Shown in pieces: positions 26,111 through 34,667 of a stretch of 64,000 bases of DNA. Every line of letters starts with the position of its first letter. Position 1 is the first letter of the stretch. Under the pieces are notes generated by a model. It made no database searches and was not told the origin of the DNA. It saw nothing but the letters and a program-made list of their open reading frames with translations. Position numbers and translations under genes: made by a program. The stretch is from Candidatus Tumulicola sp. (lineage in GTDB: Bacteria; Vulcanimicrobiota; Vulcanimicrobiia; Eremiobacterales; Eremiobacteraceae): positions 1 to 64,000 of the forward strand of contig DATNNM010000014.1 of the NCBI GenBank assembly GCA_035601835.1, read 5' to 3'.

Positions 26111-26721
26111 ACTTTGAGCTTGATCGTCACCTTGCCCGGATTGTCGACGTAGGCGCCGGGCGTGCCGTTGAAAGCGCTCGCGTCAGCGAAGCCCAGGTAC
26201 AGACGCGTCGCCCCGGCTGGCGCTTTGATGACCAGCTTGTCGCCCGTCGCGGTTTTCCCGGCGCCGATGTAGAACACTTGATAGAGCGCGGGCGAGACTG
26301 ACGCGTTGGACGCCGCGAGCGTCACGTCGAGCGTTCTCGGACCGGCGCCGCTGGACGCCGTCCCCGAAGCGAAGAGCCCGACGACGAACATTTCCTTCGA
26401 AGCGTGTCGGATACCCGAGATGCCGCGAGCCGGGGTGACCGTCGTGCCGTTGAATTGGTTGCCGCCTTGCGGGCCCCACATCGTGGACAATGTGCCGCAG
26501 CAGCCTATCTTGCCCGAGGTCGACAGGATGGTGACCTTGGCTCCTGGCATCACCGGTACCGATGGCGGGAGCGTGCCGCCGCGCTCCTTGTCGGCTGTGG
26601 CTAGTCCGGCGCTGTAGATGTCCGCTGTGGCTTTGACCGTAAGCGTCGTGGGGGCGCCGGCGGCCTGCGCCACGGCCCACGACAGTAAAGCGAACGCGAG
26701 AGCAAACGCGATGAGCCTCAT
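26104..26721 (-). CDS. Secreted protein with lectin-like (PA-IL-like) C-terminal domain
   Basis: A 205-residue protein starting at ATG 26721 with AAAGGAT five bases upstream. The signal peptide is MRLIAFALAFALLSWAVAQA, with cleavage after AQAA or AGA. The mature domain has KATADIYSAGLATADKERGG, a GCCGTLSTMWGP loop with two adjacent cysteines, and ends LYLGFADASAFNGTPGAYVDN then GKVTIKLKV. This last arrangement resembles calcium-dependent galactose-binding lectins of the PA-IL/LecA type, but the match is by pattern only. It converges on the acyltransferase gene with a 7-base overlap and lies 22 bases downstream of queA. Carbohydrate binding at the surface is a possibility. Confidence 0.6.
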   Translation of the reverse strand: MRLIAFALAFALLSWAVAQAAGAPTTLTVKATADIYSAGLATADKERGGTLPPSVPVMPGAKVTILSTSGKIGCCGTLSTMWGPQGGNQFNGTTVTPARGISGIRHASKEMFVVGLFASGTASSGAGPRTLDVTLAASNASVSPALYQVFYIGAGKTATGDKLVIKAPAGATRLYLGFADASAFNGTPGAYVDNPGKVTIKLKVQ

Positions 26722-26743
26722 GGGATCCTTTCTCCAAGCATGG

Positions 26744-27799
26744 TCACATTTCCGCAGTTCGTTCAGGCCTCCTCGTGAGCAGCATCGCATCTCCGAACGA
26801 ATAAAAGCGATAGCGTTCGCGCACCGCCTCTTCGTATGCGCCGAGGACGTTCGCCGTGCCGGCGAAGGCGCAGACGAGCATGAGCAGGGTAGAACGCGGC
26901 AAGTGAAAGTTGGTGATGAGCGCGTCGACGACGTTGAAGGTGAAGCCGGGAGAGATGAACAGATCCGTCCAGCGCGACCCGGGCTCGACCCGGCCATCGG
27001 TCGATAAACGCGCCGCGTCTTCGAGCGCTCGCGCGGCCGTGGTCCCCACGGCGATCACCCGACGTCCTTCGCGTCGCGCTTCGTTGATGGAACGTGCGGT
27101 TGCTTCGCCGATCTCGTAGCGTTCCGCGTGCATATGATGGTCGCGAAGATCTTCAACGCTGACGGGGCGGAACGTGCCGGCCCCGACATCAAGCGTGATC
27201 GTGGTCCAAGCGACGCCGCGTTCGCTGAGGCGTTCCAGCAGAGCCGGCGTGAAGTGCAAGCCGGCTGTCGGCGCGGCCACGGAGCCGTCATGCGCGGCGT
27301 AGACGGTTTGATAGCGCTCGGCGGCATCGGCTGGAGCGGTGCGGATGTACGGGGGCAACGGCACGAGCCCGAAGCGCAGCATCGCCTCTTCTACGGTCAC
27401 GCCGTAGAAACGCACGATGCGCGTTCCCTCGTCGCCGCGGGCGAGGATCTCGATGCCGCTGTCACGGTCCAGCGTCAGTTTGTCGCCTGGGCGCACGCGC
27501 GCGCCCGGCCGGACCACCGCCTCCCATGCGCCGGGCTCAGCCGCCGGGTGAAGCAGCAGCACTTGCGCCGCGCCGCCCTTGCTGCGCTTGGGCAGAAAGC
27601 GAGCGCGCAGCACGCGCGTGTCGTTGGCGACGAGCAGGTCGCCGGGGCGCAGCAGCTCGGGCAGTTCCGAAAACGTGTGATGGGCGAGCGGATCCCCGAA
27701 GACTAGCAGCCGCGACGCATCGCGCCGGTCCGCCGGCGTTTGCGCGATGAGCTCCGGCGGGAGGACGTAGTCGTAGGTGTCGGTGCGGTACGGATCCAC
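26744..27799 (-). CDS. queA: S-adenosylmethionine:tRNA ribosyltransferase-isomerase
   Basis: A 351-residue enzyme adding the cyclopentanediol of queuosine precursor to tRNA, using SAM as ribosyl donor. The start YDYVLPPELIAQTPADRRDA is standard for the family, and internal blocks match well: GDLLVANDTRVLRARF, GSVAAPTAGLHFTPALLERL, RVIAVGTTAARALE, SRWTDLFISPGFTFNVVDAL and TNFHLPRSTLLMLVCAFAG. Length fits QueA (340-355). Its start is one base past the stop of the SpoIID gene, so the two are probably co-transcribed with ruvB. Confidence 0.96.
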   Translation of the reverse strand: MDPYRTDTYDYVLPPELIAQTPADRRDASRLLVFGDPLAHHTFSELPELLRPGDLLVANDTRVLRARFLPKRSKGGAAQVLLLHPAAEPGAWEAVVRPGARVRPGDKLTLDRDSGIEILARGDEGTRIVRFYGVTVEEAMLRFGLVPLPPYIRTAPADAAERYQTVYAAHDGSVAAPTAGLHFTPALLERLSERGVAWTTITLDVGAGTFRPVSVEDLRDHHMHAERYEIGEATARSINEARREGRRVIAVGTTAARALEDAARLSTDGRVEPGSRWTDLFISPGFTFNVVDALITNFHLPRSTLLMLVCAFAGTANVLGAYEEAVRERYRFYSFGDAMLLTRRPERTAEM

Positions 27800-27800
27800 A

Positions 27801-28919
27801 TCAGATCTTCGAGAGCATCGTACCGCGATAGTAAAAGCCGAGGATCTGATAGATGCCGAATCCGGCGTCAGCCATCCCCTTGGCGCCCCATTGGCTCATG
27901 CCCACGCCGTGCCCGAATCCGGAACCGGTGACGCTGATGACATCGCCGTCGATGTCGATCGCCGCTATTCGGGTGCTCTTGACCACGTGCGTGCCGGCGA
28001 GTTTGCGGAACAGCGTTCCGGATATCGTGCGCGATCCCGCGCTGCCCACCACGGTCACGGAGATCAAGCGGCCCGATTCATCGGCCGGGCCAAGGTGAAT
28101 CGCCGCGACGTCGCCGACGTCGCCAACCCCGGCGCGGAGGGCTTGCGTGAAGTCCGCCAGCGGCACGCTCGCCTTCCACGCGAGGTGCGGGGACTCGGAG
28201 GCGTACGGATCGGGTGCGGCGCGAAGATAGGGCTGCGGGTCCTCAAGCGCGCTTCCGTCGGCGGTATAGCCGCCGTCACACGATGAGTAGTACGCCTTGA
28301 CGATGTGGTCGTTGTACACGATGACCACGCCGTGGGTCGCATCCACGGCATTCACGGCCGACTGCGTTTCGACGCCGGCTCCGCCGTACGCCTGATCCTG
28401 CTCGCCCGCCTTGACGTCGAAGCCGTCGTAGGCGTTGAAGCGGGCCCGCGCGACCGCGTACGAGCGCGACGCGATCGCCTGCACCTGGAGCGCGGTGTCG
28501 GGCCAATCCGGACTCATTTCGGCCGCCACCACGCCATACAGGTACTCCTCGAGGTCGAGTTGATTGACGACGTCGAGCGTGCCGTCGCCGTTGCGCCCGA
28601 TGAGGAGCGCGCCTCGATACGGACGCCCGTTGACAAAGAGCTGTGACAAGGTCAGCGGCGTCACGAGGATCTTCGGACCGGTTTGCACGGCGTCGGCGAC
28701 CAGCAAACCTGCGGCTTGCGGTTGGACGGAGAGCACCGTTGTGATCTCGGGCTGGACCAAAGGATCGTTGGATCCGCTACCCGGCGCGCGCACGATGAGT
28801 CCGCCGTCGGAGGAGATAACGGTCTGGAACTGGTGGTTCAAAAGTTGGACGCGGATCGGCGCGGCGTCAACGCGCGTGCCGAGAAGCGTCAGCACGGCGG
28901 CGAGCACGGCACACCTCAA
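27801..28919 (-). CDS. SpoIID/LytB-domain protein
   Basis: A 372-residue secreted protein with a SpoIID domain, the peptidoglycan amidase/transglycosylase-associated fold. Key blocks are LEEYLYGVVAAEMSPDWPDTAL then QAIASRSYAVAR, the CDGGYTADGSALEDP segment and the end GHGVGMSQWGAKGMADAG. TTG 28919 overlaps the ruvB stop (TTGA) and opens a signal peptide (MRCAVLAAVLTLLGTRVDAA); GTG 28907, with GAGG six bases upstream, is a good alternative. In non-sporulating bacteria such proteins trim or remodel peptidoglycan in the envelope. No sporulation genes are seen here, so a general cell-wall role is more likely. Confidence 0.82.
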   Translation of the reverse strand: MRCAVLAAVLTLLGTRVDAAPIRVQLLNHQFQTVISSDGGLIVRAPGSGSNDPLVQPEITTVLSVQPQAAGLLVADAVQTGPKILVTPLTLSQLFVNGRPYRGALLIGRNGDGTLDVVNQLDLEEYLYGVVAAEMSPDWPDTALQVQAIASRSYAVARARFNAYDGFDVKAGEQDQAYGGAGVETQSAVNAVDATHGVVIVYNDHIVKAYYSSCDGGYTADGSALEDPQPYLRAAPDPYASESPHLAWKASVPLADFTQALRAGVGDVGDVAAIHLGPADESGRLISVTVVGSAGSRTISGTLFRKLAGTHVVKSTRIAAIDIDGDVISVTGSGFGHGVGMSQWGAKGMADAGFGIYQILGFYYRGTMLSKI

Positions 28920-29983
28920 AGGAGCCGTGGTTGGTCTCCAACGCCGGCCAAGCCGAGGTGCGCTTTGGCCTTTGCCGTCGCGCGGCGGCCCGCCGCTGTG
29001 CGCTGCAAGAATCCGATCTGGATCAAGAACGGCTCCACGACGTCGGTCAGCGTGTCTTCTTCTTCATTGACGCTTGCCGCCAGCGCGCTGATGCCGACCG
29101 GCCCGCCGCCGTACTGGACGATGAGCGCCTTGAGGAACGAGCGGTCAAGCGGATCCAGTCCGAGCAAGTCGATGCCTTCGAGGGCGAGCGCGGCCTGCGC
29201 CACCTCTCGGTCGACACGTCCGCCCGCTTTCACCTGCGCGTAGTCGCGCACTCGCCGCAGCAGCCGATTGGCGATGCGGGGCGTCCCTCGCGCGCGGCCT
29301 GCGATCTCTGCGGCGCCGCCGGCGTCGATCGAAACGCCCAACACCTGCGCTGAGTGCTCCACGATCCGGCACAGATCATCGGCGCCATAATAGTCGAGAT
29401 GATGCACGATGCCGAAGCGCTCGCGCAGCGGTGCGGTCAGCAGACCGGCGCGCGTGGTCGCGCCGACCAGCGTGAACTGCTTCAGACTGATCTTGATGGT
29501 CTTCGCGTATGCGCCGCGGTCCACCATGAAGTCGATCGCGAAGTCTTCCATCGCCGGGTAGAGGAACTCCTCAACGACGTGGCTCAGGCGGTGGATCTCA
29601 TCGATGAAAAGGACGTCGCCGCGCTGCAGATTGGTCAGGATGCCGACCAGATCGCCGGGCCGCTCGAGCGTCGGCCCGGAGGCTTGTTGGAATTTAGCGC
29701 CCATCTCGCGCGCCACGATGTTCGCGAGCGTCGTTTTTCCAAGCCCCGGCGGTCCGTGCAGGAGCATGTGGTCCAGCGGCTCCTCACGCCCTTTGGCGGC
29801 CGCGATGGAGATCTTGAGGTTCTCGACCACGCTGCGCTGCCCCACGTAATGATCGAAGCCGGTCGGGCGCAGCGTGACCGTGATGATCTGATCTTCGATC
29901 GTCTCCGAGGGGGCGACGAGCGGGTGGCGTTCGGGCGATTGGTCGCCCTCACCGGCCGTCGCTATGGTCTTGCGTGGCGTCAC
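28916..29983 (-). CDS. ruvB: Holliday junction branch migration ATPase RuvB
   Basis: A 355-residue AAA+ helicase that drives branch migration on RuvA-bound Holliday junctions. Walker A is HGPPGLGKTTLA, Walker B is LFIDEIHRL, sensor 1 is LVGATTRAG and sensor 2 lies in TPRIANRLLRRVRDYA, followed by the winged-helix end. GTG 29983 overlaps the stop of ruvA (GTGA), so the complex is made in step. The N-terminal 25 residues before TLRPTGFDHYVGQ are longer than in E. coli, so a later start is possible. Confidence 0.97.
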   Translation of the reverse strand: MTPRKTIATAGEGDQSPERHPLVAPSETIEDQIITVTLRPTGFDHYVGQRSVVENLKISIAAAKGREEPLDHMLLHGPPGLGKTTLANIVAREMGAKFQQASGPTLERPGDLVGILTNLQRGDVLFIDEIHRLSHVVEEFLYPAMEDFAIDFMVDRGAYAKTIKISLKQFTLVGATTRAGLLTAPLRERFGIVHHLDYYGADDLCRIVEHSAQVLGVSIDAGGAAEIAGRARGTPRIANRLLRRVRDYAQVKAGGRVDREVAQAALALEGIDLLGLDPLDRSFLKALIVQYGGGPVGISALAASVNEEEDTLTDVVEPFLIQIGFLQRTAAGRRATAKAKAHLGLAGVGDQPRLL

Positions 29984-30600
29984 GTGGTCCTCTGCTGGCG
30001 GCGGTAGATCTCGTTGAGAAGTTCCTCGGCGCTCGTCACGCTTCCGTTGCCCGAGAACGCTTCCTTCGCCATGCGCTCCGCTTCCGGCCGTCGATACTGC
30101 AGCTGCAGCAGCACTTCGACCGCCTCGGCGACGAAATCGGGCTGCGGCTGCGCGGCGCGAGTCTCGCCTTGGATGAGTCCGAAGCGGGCGACCTTGCCTT
30201 GCAGTTTGGCGATGATGTCCTTGGCCTTTTGATCGCCGATGCCGGGCAGCTTGCGCAGCGCGGTCCGGTCGCCTTCATCGATGTAGCGGGCTATTTCAGC
30301 CATCGGACGCGCAAAGGCGCGCATCGCCGTCTTCGGCCCGATGCTCGCCACCGAGAGCAACGCCTCGAAGAACTCGCGTTCCACCGCGTTGGTGAAGCCG
30401 ACGTAGGTCGCGGTGCCGCGGTTGCCGTCCATTTGAAGGTAGGAAAAGATCTCGAGCTTGATCGGCTGACCCGGCTCGATGGTCACGATCTTGTCGACCA
30501 CGCAACCCGGCAGCATGATCTCGTAGCACAGGCCGCCGGTCTCCACCAGCGCCGAGTCGGGATGCTTCTCGCGCAGCACGCCTTCGATGCGTGAGAACAT
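29980..30600 (-). CDS. ruvA: Holliday junction branch migration protein RuvA
   Basis: A 206-residue protein that forms the tetramer holding the four-way junction for RuvB. Domain I is MFSRIEGVLREKHPDS, domain II the two helix-hairpin-helix motifs (LLSVASIGPKTAMRAFA and LRKLPGIGDQKAKDIIAKL), and domain III the C-terminal RuvB-binding helices (VEVLLQLQYRRPEAERM). ATG 30600 is chosen; the TTG codon just before it would add one residue. It overlaps the ruvC stop (TGATG). Confidence 0.95.
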   Translation of the reverse strand: MFSRIEGVLREKHPDSALVETGGLCYEIMLPGCVVDKIVTIEPGQPIKLEIFSYLQMDGNRGTATYVGFTNAVEREFFEALLSVASIGPKTAMRAFARPMAEIARYIDEGDRTALRKLPGIGDQKAKDIIAKLQGKVARFGLIQGETRAAQPQPDFVAEAVEVLLQLQYRRPEAERMAKEAFSGNGSVTSAEELLNEIYRRQQRTT

Positions 30601-31082
30601 CAATGGGCTCGTCCGTTGCGATGGGCGAATGCGATGGCGATGGCAAGCGCGTCCGTCACGTCTGCCGGCCTCGGCGTGCGACTCAAGCCAAGCAAGCGGA
30701 CGACCATCTTCGCGACTTGGTCCTTGCTCGCCGAGCCGCTCCCGACCAGCGCGCGTTTGACGGTCGTCGCCGAGAATTCGTGCACGACAAGGCCGCGCCC
30801 GGCTGCCGCGCCCAGCGCCGCCCCGCGGGCGTGCGCCATGAGGATGGTCGTTTTCGGGTTGACGGCCCGCGCGAACACGGCTTCGACGACCATGACAGCG
30901 GGCTGCGTCGCCGCGATCACGCTTGCGAGGCTCTGCGCGATGTCGCCGAGGCGTCCGGCAAGATCATCCGTCGCGCGCGTCTCGATCGTGCCCGCTTCGA
31001 TAAGCCGAAACCGGCTATCGTCATAATCGACGACGCCGTAGCCCGTGGATCGCAAGCTGGGATCGACGCCGAGCACTCGCAC
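30600..31082 (-). CDS. ruvC: Crossover junction endodeoxyribonuclease RuvC
   Basis: A 160-residue resolvase that cuts Holliday junctions. Catalytic acids are visible: Asp7 in VLGVDPSLRSTGYG, Glu in VVEAVFA and the Asp pair in RPADVTDALAIA. The Lys-rich DNA-binding block NPKTTILMAHARGAAL and KRALVGSGSASKDQ are typical. GTG 31082 is the start. It is the first gene of ruvC-ruvA-ruvB, upstream of which lies a hairpin-rich gap with no obvious promoter. Confidence 0.95.
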   Translation of the reverse strand: MRVLGVDPSLRSTGYGVVDYDDSRFRLIEAGTIETRATDDLAGRLGDIAQSLASVIAATQPAVMVVEAVFARAVNPKTTILMAHARGAALGAAAGRGLVVHEFSATTVKRALVGSGSASKDQVAKMVVRLLGLSRTPRPADVTDALAIAIAFAHRNGRAH

Positions 31083-31111
31083 GGAATGATTAATTCGGTA
31101 GTTAAAGGGCG

Positions 31112-31140
31112 CGACCTTCGGTCGTCCGAGCTTCGCTCGG
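31112..31140. repeat. Tandem hairpins upstream of ruvC; repeat B, copy 1
   Basis: Two adjacent hairpins: CGACC-TTC-GGTCG (31112-31124) and CCGAGC-TTC-GCTCGG (31126-31140). The second recurs, inverted, at 41759-41773. They lie between the kinase 3' end and ruvC. They may stop read-through or protect the transcript end. Confidence 0.6.
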
Positions 31141-31163
31141 AACGCTACATTAACGGCCGAAAA

Positions 31164-33257
31164 TTATTTGTTGCCGACGACGAGGTTGACGACGTTCGAG
31201 CCGGCCGCAGGCGCAACGCCGGGCGCGGGATCGGTTCCGACGACTTTCGCATTCGGGGCGGCGCCGGGCAATACCGTGACGCGATCGACGCGATAGCCGG
31301 CGCGCTCGAGCGCGGCTTTGGCCAGTTCAACGCTCATGCCGGTCACGTCGGGAACCGGACCTAACGCGGCTGAAGCTTGTGGAGCGGGAGCCGCACCCGC
31401 CACCACGATCAAGTCCACAGCGCCTCCCGGGGGCGCCTTTGCATAAGCGCCGGGAATCTGACTGACGACCGTGCCGGGAGTTTGATTGGGCACCGCCGCT
31501 TGCGTCACGATACCGGCGCTCAAGCCGGCCTGCGCCAGCGCTCGACGCGCATCGTCGATGTTCATGCCGACTATGCTGGGCACGTCCAGAGTCGCTGGGC
31601 CGCTGCCGCTGACGTCTACCATCACGGTCGAACCCGGCGATGCGTTGCTCCGCTCCGCCGGATCTTGGCTCAAGACCGTGTTGGCCGGGATATTCGGCAC
31701 GTCTACCGTCTGATTCACCTGCAGCTTTAGGCCCGCGGACGCGAGCTGCTTGCGAGCCTCATCCAACGTCAGCGACACGACGTTGGGCACGGCGATGATC
31801 GGCGGTCCTTTGCTCACCAAGAGCGCGACCGTGCCGCCCTTTTCGACCGGCGCGCCCGGCGCCGGGTTGCTAGCCGCAACGAGCCCTTGCTTCACGGACG
31901 TGCTGCTGATCGAGTTGCCGAGGCGCACCCCAAAGCCTTTCGCAGCGAGAAATTGCATCGCGACTCTCGGGTCTTGTCCGATGACGTTTGGCACATCAAG
32001 GAGCGCCGGCCCGCTGCTGACCTTGAGCGTCACTGTCTGTCCTGGATTCAAACGCACGTTGACCGCCGGATCGCTGCCGTCCACGAGTCCGCCTTGAACC
32101 GCGTCATCGGTTCGCTGCTGGATGGCGACGGCATCCACGCCGATCGTGCGCAGCGCCGCCACAGCTTCGGCCACTGATTTTCCGGTGAGGTCCGGCATGC
32201 GCAAACTGCGCGACGCCGCTTGCTGCGAAACAATGAGAGCGATGACCACCATGGCGGCGACGATTCCGGCGGCCCAGCCTATCGCGCTCCCGGTGCGCCA
32301 GCGCGCGGGCTCGTCCGGAAGTCTCACCCTCGCGGCAGCATCGGCGGCGTCGCGCGCGCGTCGCCGCAGCACCTCGGTCGCCGTGCCTGGGCCTAAGGCC
32401 GCGGCTTCGTCGATCTCGCCGCGCTGGGCCTTGCGCAGCGCTGCGAGCACCTCGCCCGCGGACTGATAGCGATCGCCGGGGAGCTTCTGCAGCAATTTGC
32501 GCACGATCGCTTGCATCGCTGGGCTGACTTCAACGCCGGCTGACGCCGGATCGGGAATCGGATCCGACAGATGCGCGGCGGCGATCGCTTCGTTCGAGGG
32601 GCCGATGAAGGGCCGAACGCCGGTGAGCATCTCGTACAAAACCACGCCGACGCTGTACAGATCGCTGGCTTCGCTCAGGCCCTCGCCGGTCAGCCGTTCA
32701 GGCGAACAGTAGGCAGCCGAGCCGAGCAACGTATCGGCGCGCTCCCCCGAGGATCGAGCCGAGCGCGCCAGCTCGTCGGGGCCATGCGCGTGGGCGACGC
32801 CGAAATCCGTGATGCGAACGACGTCCTCGCGAGTGATCAAGATATTCGAGGGCTTGATGTCTTGGTGCAGCAGCTCTTGGCGGTGCGCGGCCGCGAGCGC
32901 CGCGCAGATCTGGCGGGCATAGAGCACCGCGGTGGACTCGGGCAGCTTGCCCTGGCGCTCGATGAGAGCGGCCAGCGTCTCGCCGGGAACGTACTCCTCA
33001 ACGATGTAGTGGCTGCCGTTGACATGTCCGACGTCGTACGTGTTCACGATATTCGGGTGCGACAGTTTTGCCGCGGCTTGCGCCTCGAACACGAAACGCG
33101 CTACGAATTCCGCATCCTTGGCGAACTGCGGGCGCAGCACTTTGATGGCGACCTGTCTGCGCAGCAACAGATCGTAACCTCGATAGACGATCGCCATGCC
33201 GCCTTCGCCGATCTTGGCGTCGAGCCGATAGCGATCGTTGTAGATGATGTCGGTCAT
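31164..33257 (-). CDS. pknB: PASTA-domain Ser/Thr protein kinase (PknB/StkP-like)
   Basis: A 697-residue membrane kinase. ATG 33257 overlaps the stop of the penicillin-binding protein gene (ATGA). The kinase domain (about residues 9-270) has the glycine loop GEGGMAIVYRG, the Lys in VAIKVL, the catalytic loop HQDIKPSN (HQD where HRD is usual, Asp kept) and DFG in ITDFGVAH. One membrane helix (about 330-350, WAAGIVAAMVVIALIVS) separates it from five PASTA domains, each about 65-70 residues and starting with a VPxVxG-type block. PASTA domains sense muropeptides or lipid II and tune cell-wall growth. The pairing with a PBP gene supports that role. HQD suggests a variant activation mechanism but does not remove catalysis. 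Confidence 0.93.
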   Translation of the reverse strand: MTDIIYNDRYRLDAKIGEGGMAIVYRGYDLLLRRQVAIKVLRPQFAKDAEFVARFVFEAQAAAKLSHPNIVNTYDVGHVNGSHYIVEEYVPGETLAALIERQGKLPESTAVLYARQICAALAAAHRQELLHQDIKPSNILITREDVVRITDFGVAHAHGPDELARSARSSGERADTLLGSAAYCSPERLTGEGLSEASDLYSVGVVLYEMLTGVRPFIGPSNEAIAAAHLSDPIPDPASAGVEVSPAMQAIVRKLLQKLPGDRYQSAGEVLAALRKAQRGEIDEAAALGPGTATEVLRRRARDAADAAARVRLPDEPARWRTGSAIGWAAGIVAAMVVIALIVSQQAASRSLRMPDLTGKSVAEAVAALRTIGVDAVAIQQRTDDAVQGGLVDGSDPAVNVRLNPGQTVTLKVSSGPALLDVPNVIGQDPRVAMQFLAAKGFGVRLGNSISSTSVKQGLVAASNPAPGAPVEKGGTVALLVSKGPPIIAVPNVVSLTLDEARKQLASAGLKLQVNQTVDVPNIPANTVLSQDPAERSNASPGSTVMVDVSGSGPATLDVPSIVGMNIDDARRALAQAGLSAGIVTQAAVPNQTPGTVVSQIPGAYAKAPPGGAVDLIVVAGAAPAPQASAALGPVPDVTGMSVELAKAALERAGYRVDRVTVLPGAAPNAKVVGTDPAPGVAPAAGSNVVNLVVGNK

Positions 33258-34654
33258 CGCGGATACAGCGGCAGGCTGCCCTCGAGGATCTTGCGCGCGA
33301 TCGGCGCCGCGACCACGCCTCCGTAGCCTGCGTCTTCGACCACGACCGCCACCACGATGCGCGGCCGCTCCGCAGGCGCAAAGCACACGAACCATGCGTG
33401 CGGAGGAGCCCCGACGTGCGTCGCAGTGCCGGTCTTGCCGGCGACCGTCACTCGCGGCATGCGCGCGGCGGTCCCGGTGCCGCTGCGAACGACGGCGATC
33501 ATCATGTCGCGCAGCCGCGACGCGGTGGTTTCGGAGAGCACGCGCTCCCAGCGGGTCGGCGGCACGGACAGCGGAAGCCTGCCGTTGACTCGAAATTCTT
33601 TGACCAGCTGCGGCCGCATCATCACGCCGCCGTTGGCGATGGTCGAAGCGATCAGAGCCATGCGCAGCGGCGTCACCGCCAGCCCGCCCTGACCGAATGC
33701 CATTTGGGCAAGCTCGGAAGGCACGATCGTCGCCTTGGCGGGCACTTCATCTTGGGCGGTCGGAACGGCAAGGCCTGGCTCGTCTCCCACGTGAAAACGG
33801 TGCAGGTAGTCGTAGTACCCGTCGAGACCGAGCTTCAATCCGATCTGCGCGAAATCGACGTTGCTCGAAAGCGCGAACGCGCCCGTGAAATTTTGCGTGC
33901 CGGTGACTTCGTTCTCGGCGTTGCGGATGCGAAAACCGCCGACCTCGAAATAGCCCGGATCGGAGAAGGTGTCGCTCGGCACGACGGTGCCGGTGTCGAG
34001 CGCCGCGCTCGCGGTGACCATCTTGAAGGTCGAGCCGGGCGGATACAAGCCGGCGAGCGCGCGATCGAGCAGCGGAGACTGCGCGCTGGAGCGCAGCGTT
34101 TTCCATTGCGCCGCCAAGGTGTTGGGGTCAAACGTCGGACGATTGACGGCAGCAAGGATGTTGCCGTTGCGAGGATCCATCACGAGCGCCGCGCCCCGAA
34201 TGGAACCGGGCAGCGCCCGGTCGACTATGGCCGCGATGTCGGCACGCAGCGTCAGCACCACGTCGCTTCCCGTTTGGCCGCCCTTGCCTGCATTCTTGCG
34301 GAACAGACCGGCGGCATCGCCGACCCCTGTGAGCCGTTCATCGGGCGGGGAAAGGATCGAATCCAGCGCCGCCTCGAGGCCCGACTCGCCGTAGACGGCT
34401 GACGAGTAGCCGACGAGCTGCGACAGCGATGCGCCCGCGCCATAGATGCGCTTACCGGCTTTGCTTTGCGCGAGCGCGACGCCGCGTGCGTCCAGCAAAG
34501 CGCCTCGCAGTTCGTTGGTGAGACTGCGCCGCGGATTACCGGCGCGCGCGTTGGTGCGGGCGCGGTCGACCAACTGGACCCGGATCTCCTGCGCCGCCAG
34601 CAGCACGAACAGGGCGATGAAGGCGATGGTGAGATGAAGGACGCGTGCGCGCAC
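33254..34654 (-). CDS. pbpA: Class B penicillin-binding protein (transpeptidase, PbpA/FtsI-like)
   Basis: A 466-residue cell-wall transpeptidase. One N-terminal membrane helix (MRARVLHLTIAFIALFVLLA) anchors it, a short dimerisation part follows, then the penicillin-binding domain with SxxK in PPGSTFKMVTA, SxN in ALSSNVDFAQIG and KTG in VAGKTGTATHVG. GTG 34654 is chosen with GGAG nine bases upstream. It resembles the short PbpA type of Actinobacteria and relatives rather than FtsI of proteobacteria. It is followed at once by a PASTA kinase, the usual pairing in Gram-positive division clusters, but FtsW/RodA is not nearby. Confidence 0.92.
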   Translation of the reverse strand: MRARVLHLTIAFIALFVLLAAQEIRVQLVDRARTNARAGNPRRSLTNELRGALLDARGVALAQSKAGKRIYGAGASLSQLVGYSSAVYGESGLEAALDSILSPPDERLTGVGDAAGLFRKNAGKGGQTGSDVVLTLRADIAAIVDRALPGSIRGAALVMDPRNGNILAAVNRPTFDPNTLAAQWKTLRSSAQSPLLDRALAGLYPPGSTFKMVTASAALDTGTVVPSDTFSDPGYFEVGGFRIRNAENEVTGTQNFTGAFALSSNVDFAQIGLKLGLDGYYDYLHRFHVGDEPGLAVPTAQDEVPAKATIVPSELAQMAFGQGGLAVTPLRMALIASTIANGGVMMRPQLVKEFRVNGRLPLSVPPTRWERVLSETTASRLRDMMIAVVRSGTGTAARMPRVTVAGKTGTATHVGAPPHAWFVCFAPAERPRIVVAVVVEDAGYGGVVAAPIARKILEGSLPLYPR

Positions 34655-34667
34655 GGTTCCGGACTCC

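Noticed and set aside
29354-30007. 217-codon plus-strand ORF over ruvB
   Set aside because: Antisense to ruvB, which has all its catalytic motifs.
31164-32250. CRISPR-like repeats
   Set aside because: The periodic pattern is five PASTA domains in one protein. No direct DNA repeats with spacers were seen anywhere in the window.
33398-34402. A 334-codon plus-strand frame
   Set aside because: Antisense to the penicillin-binding protein, whose catalytic motifs are all intact in the other frame.
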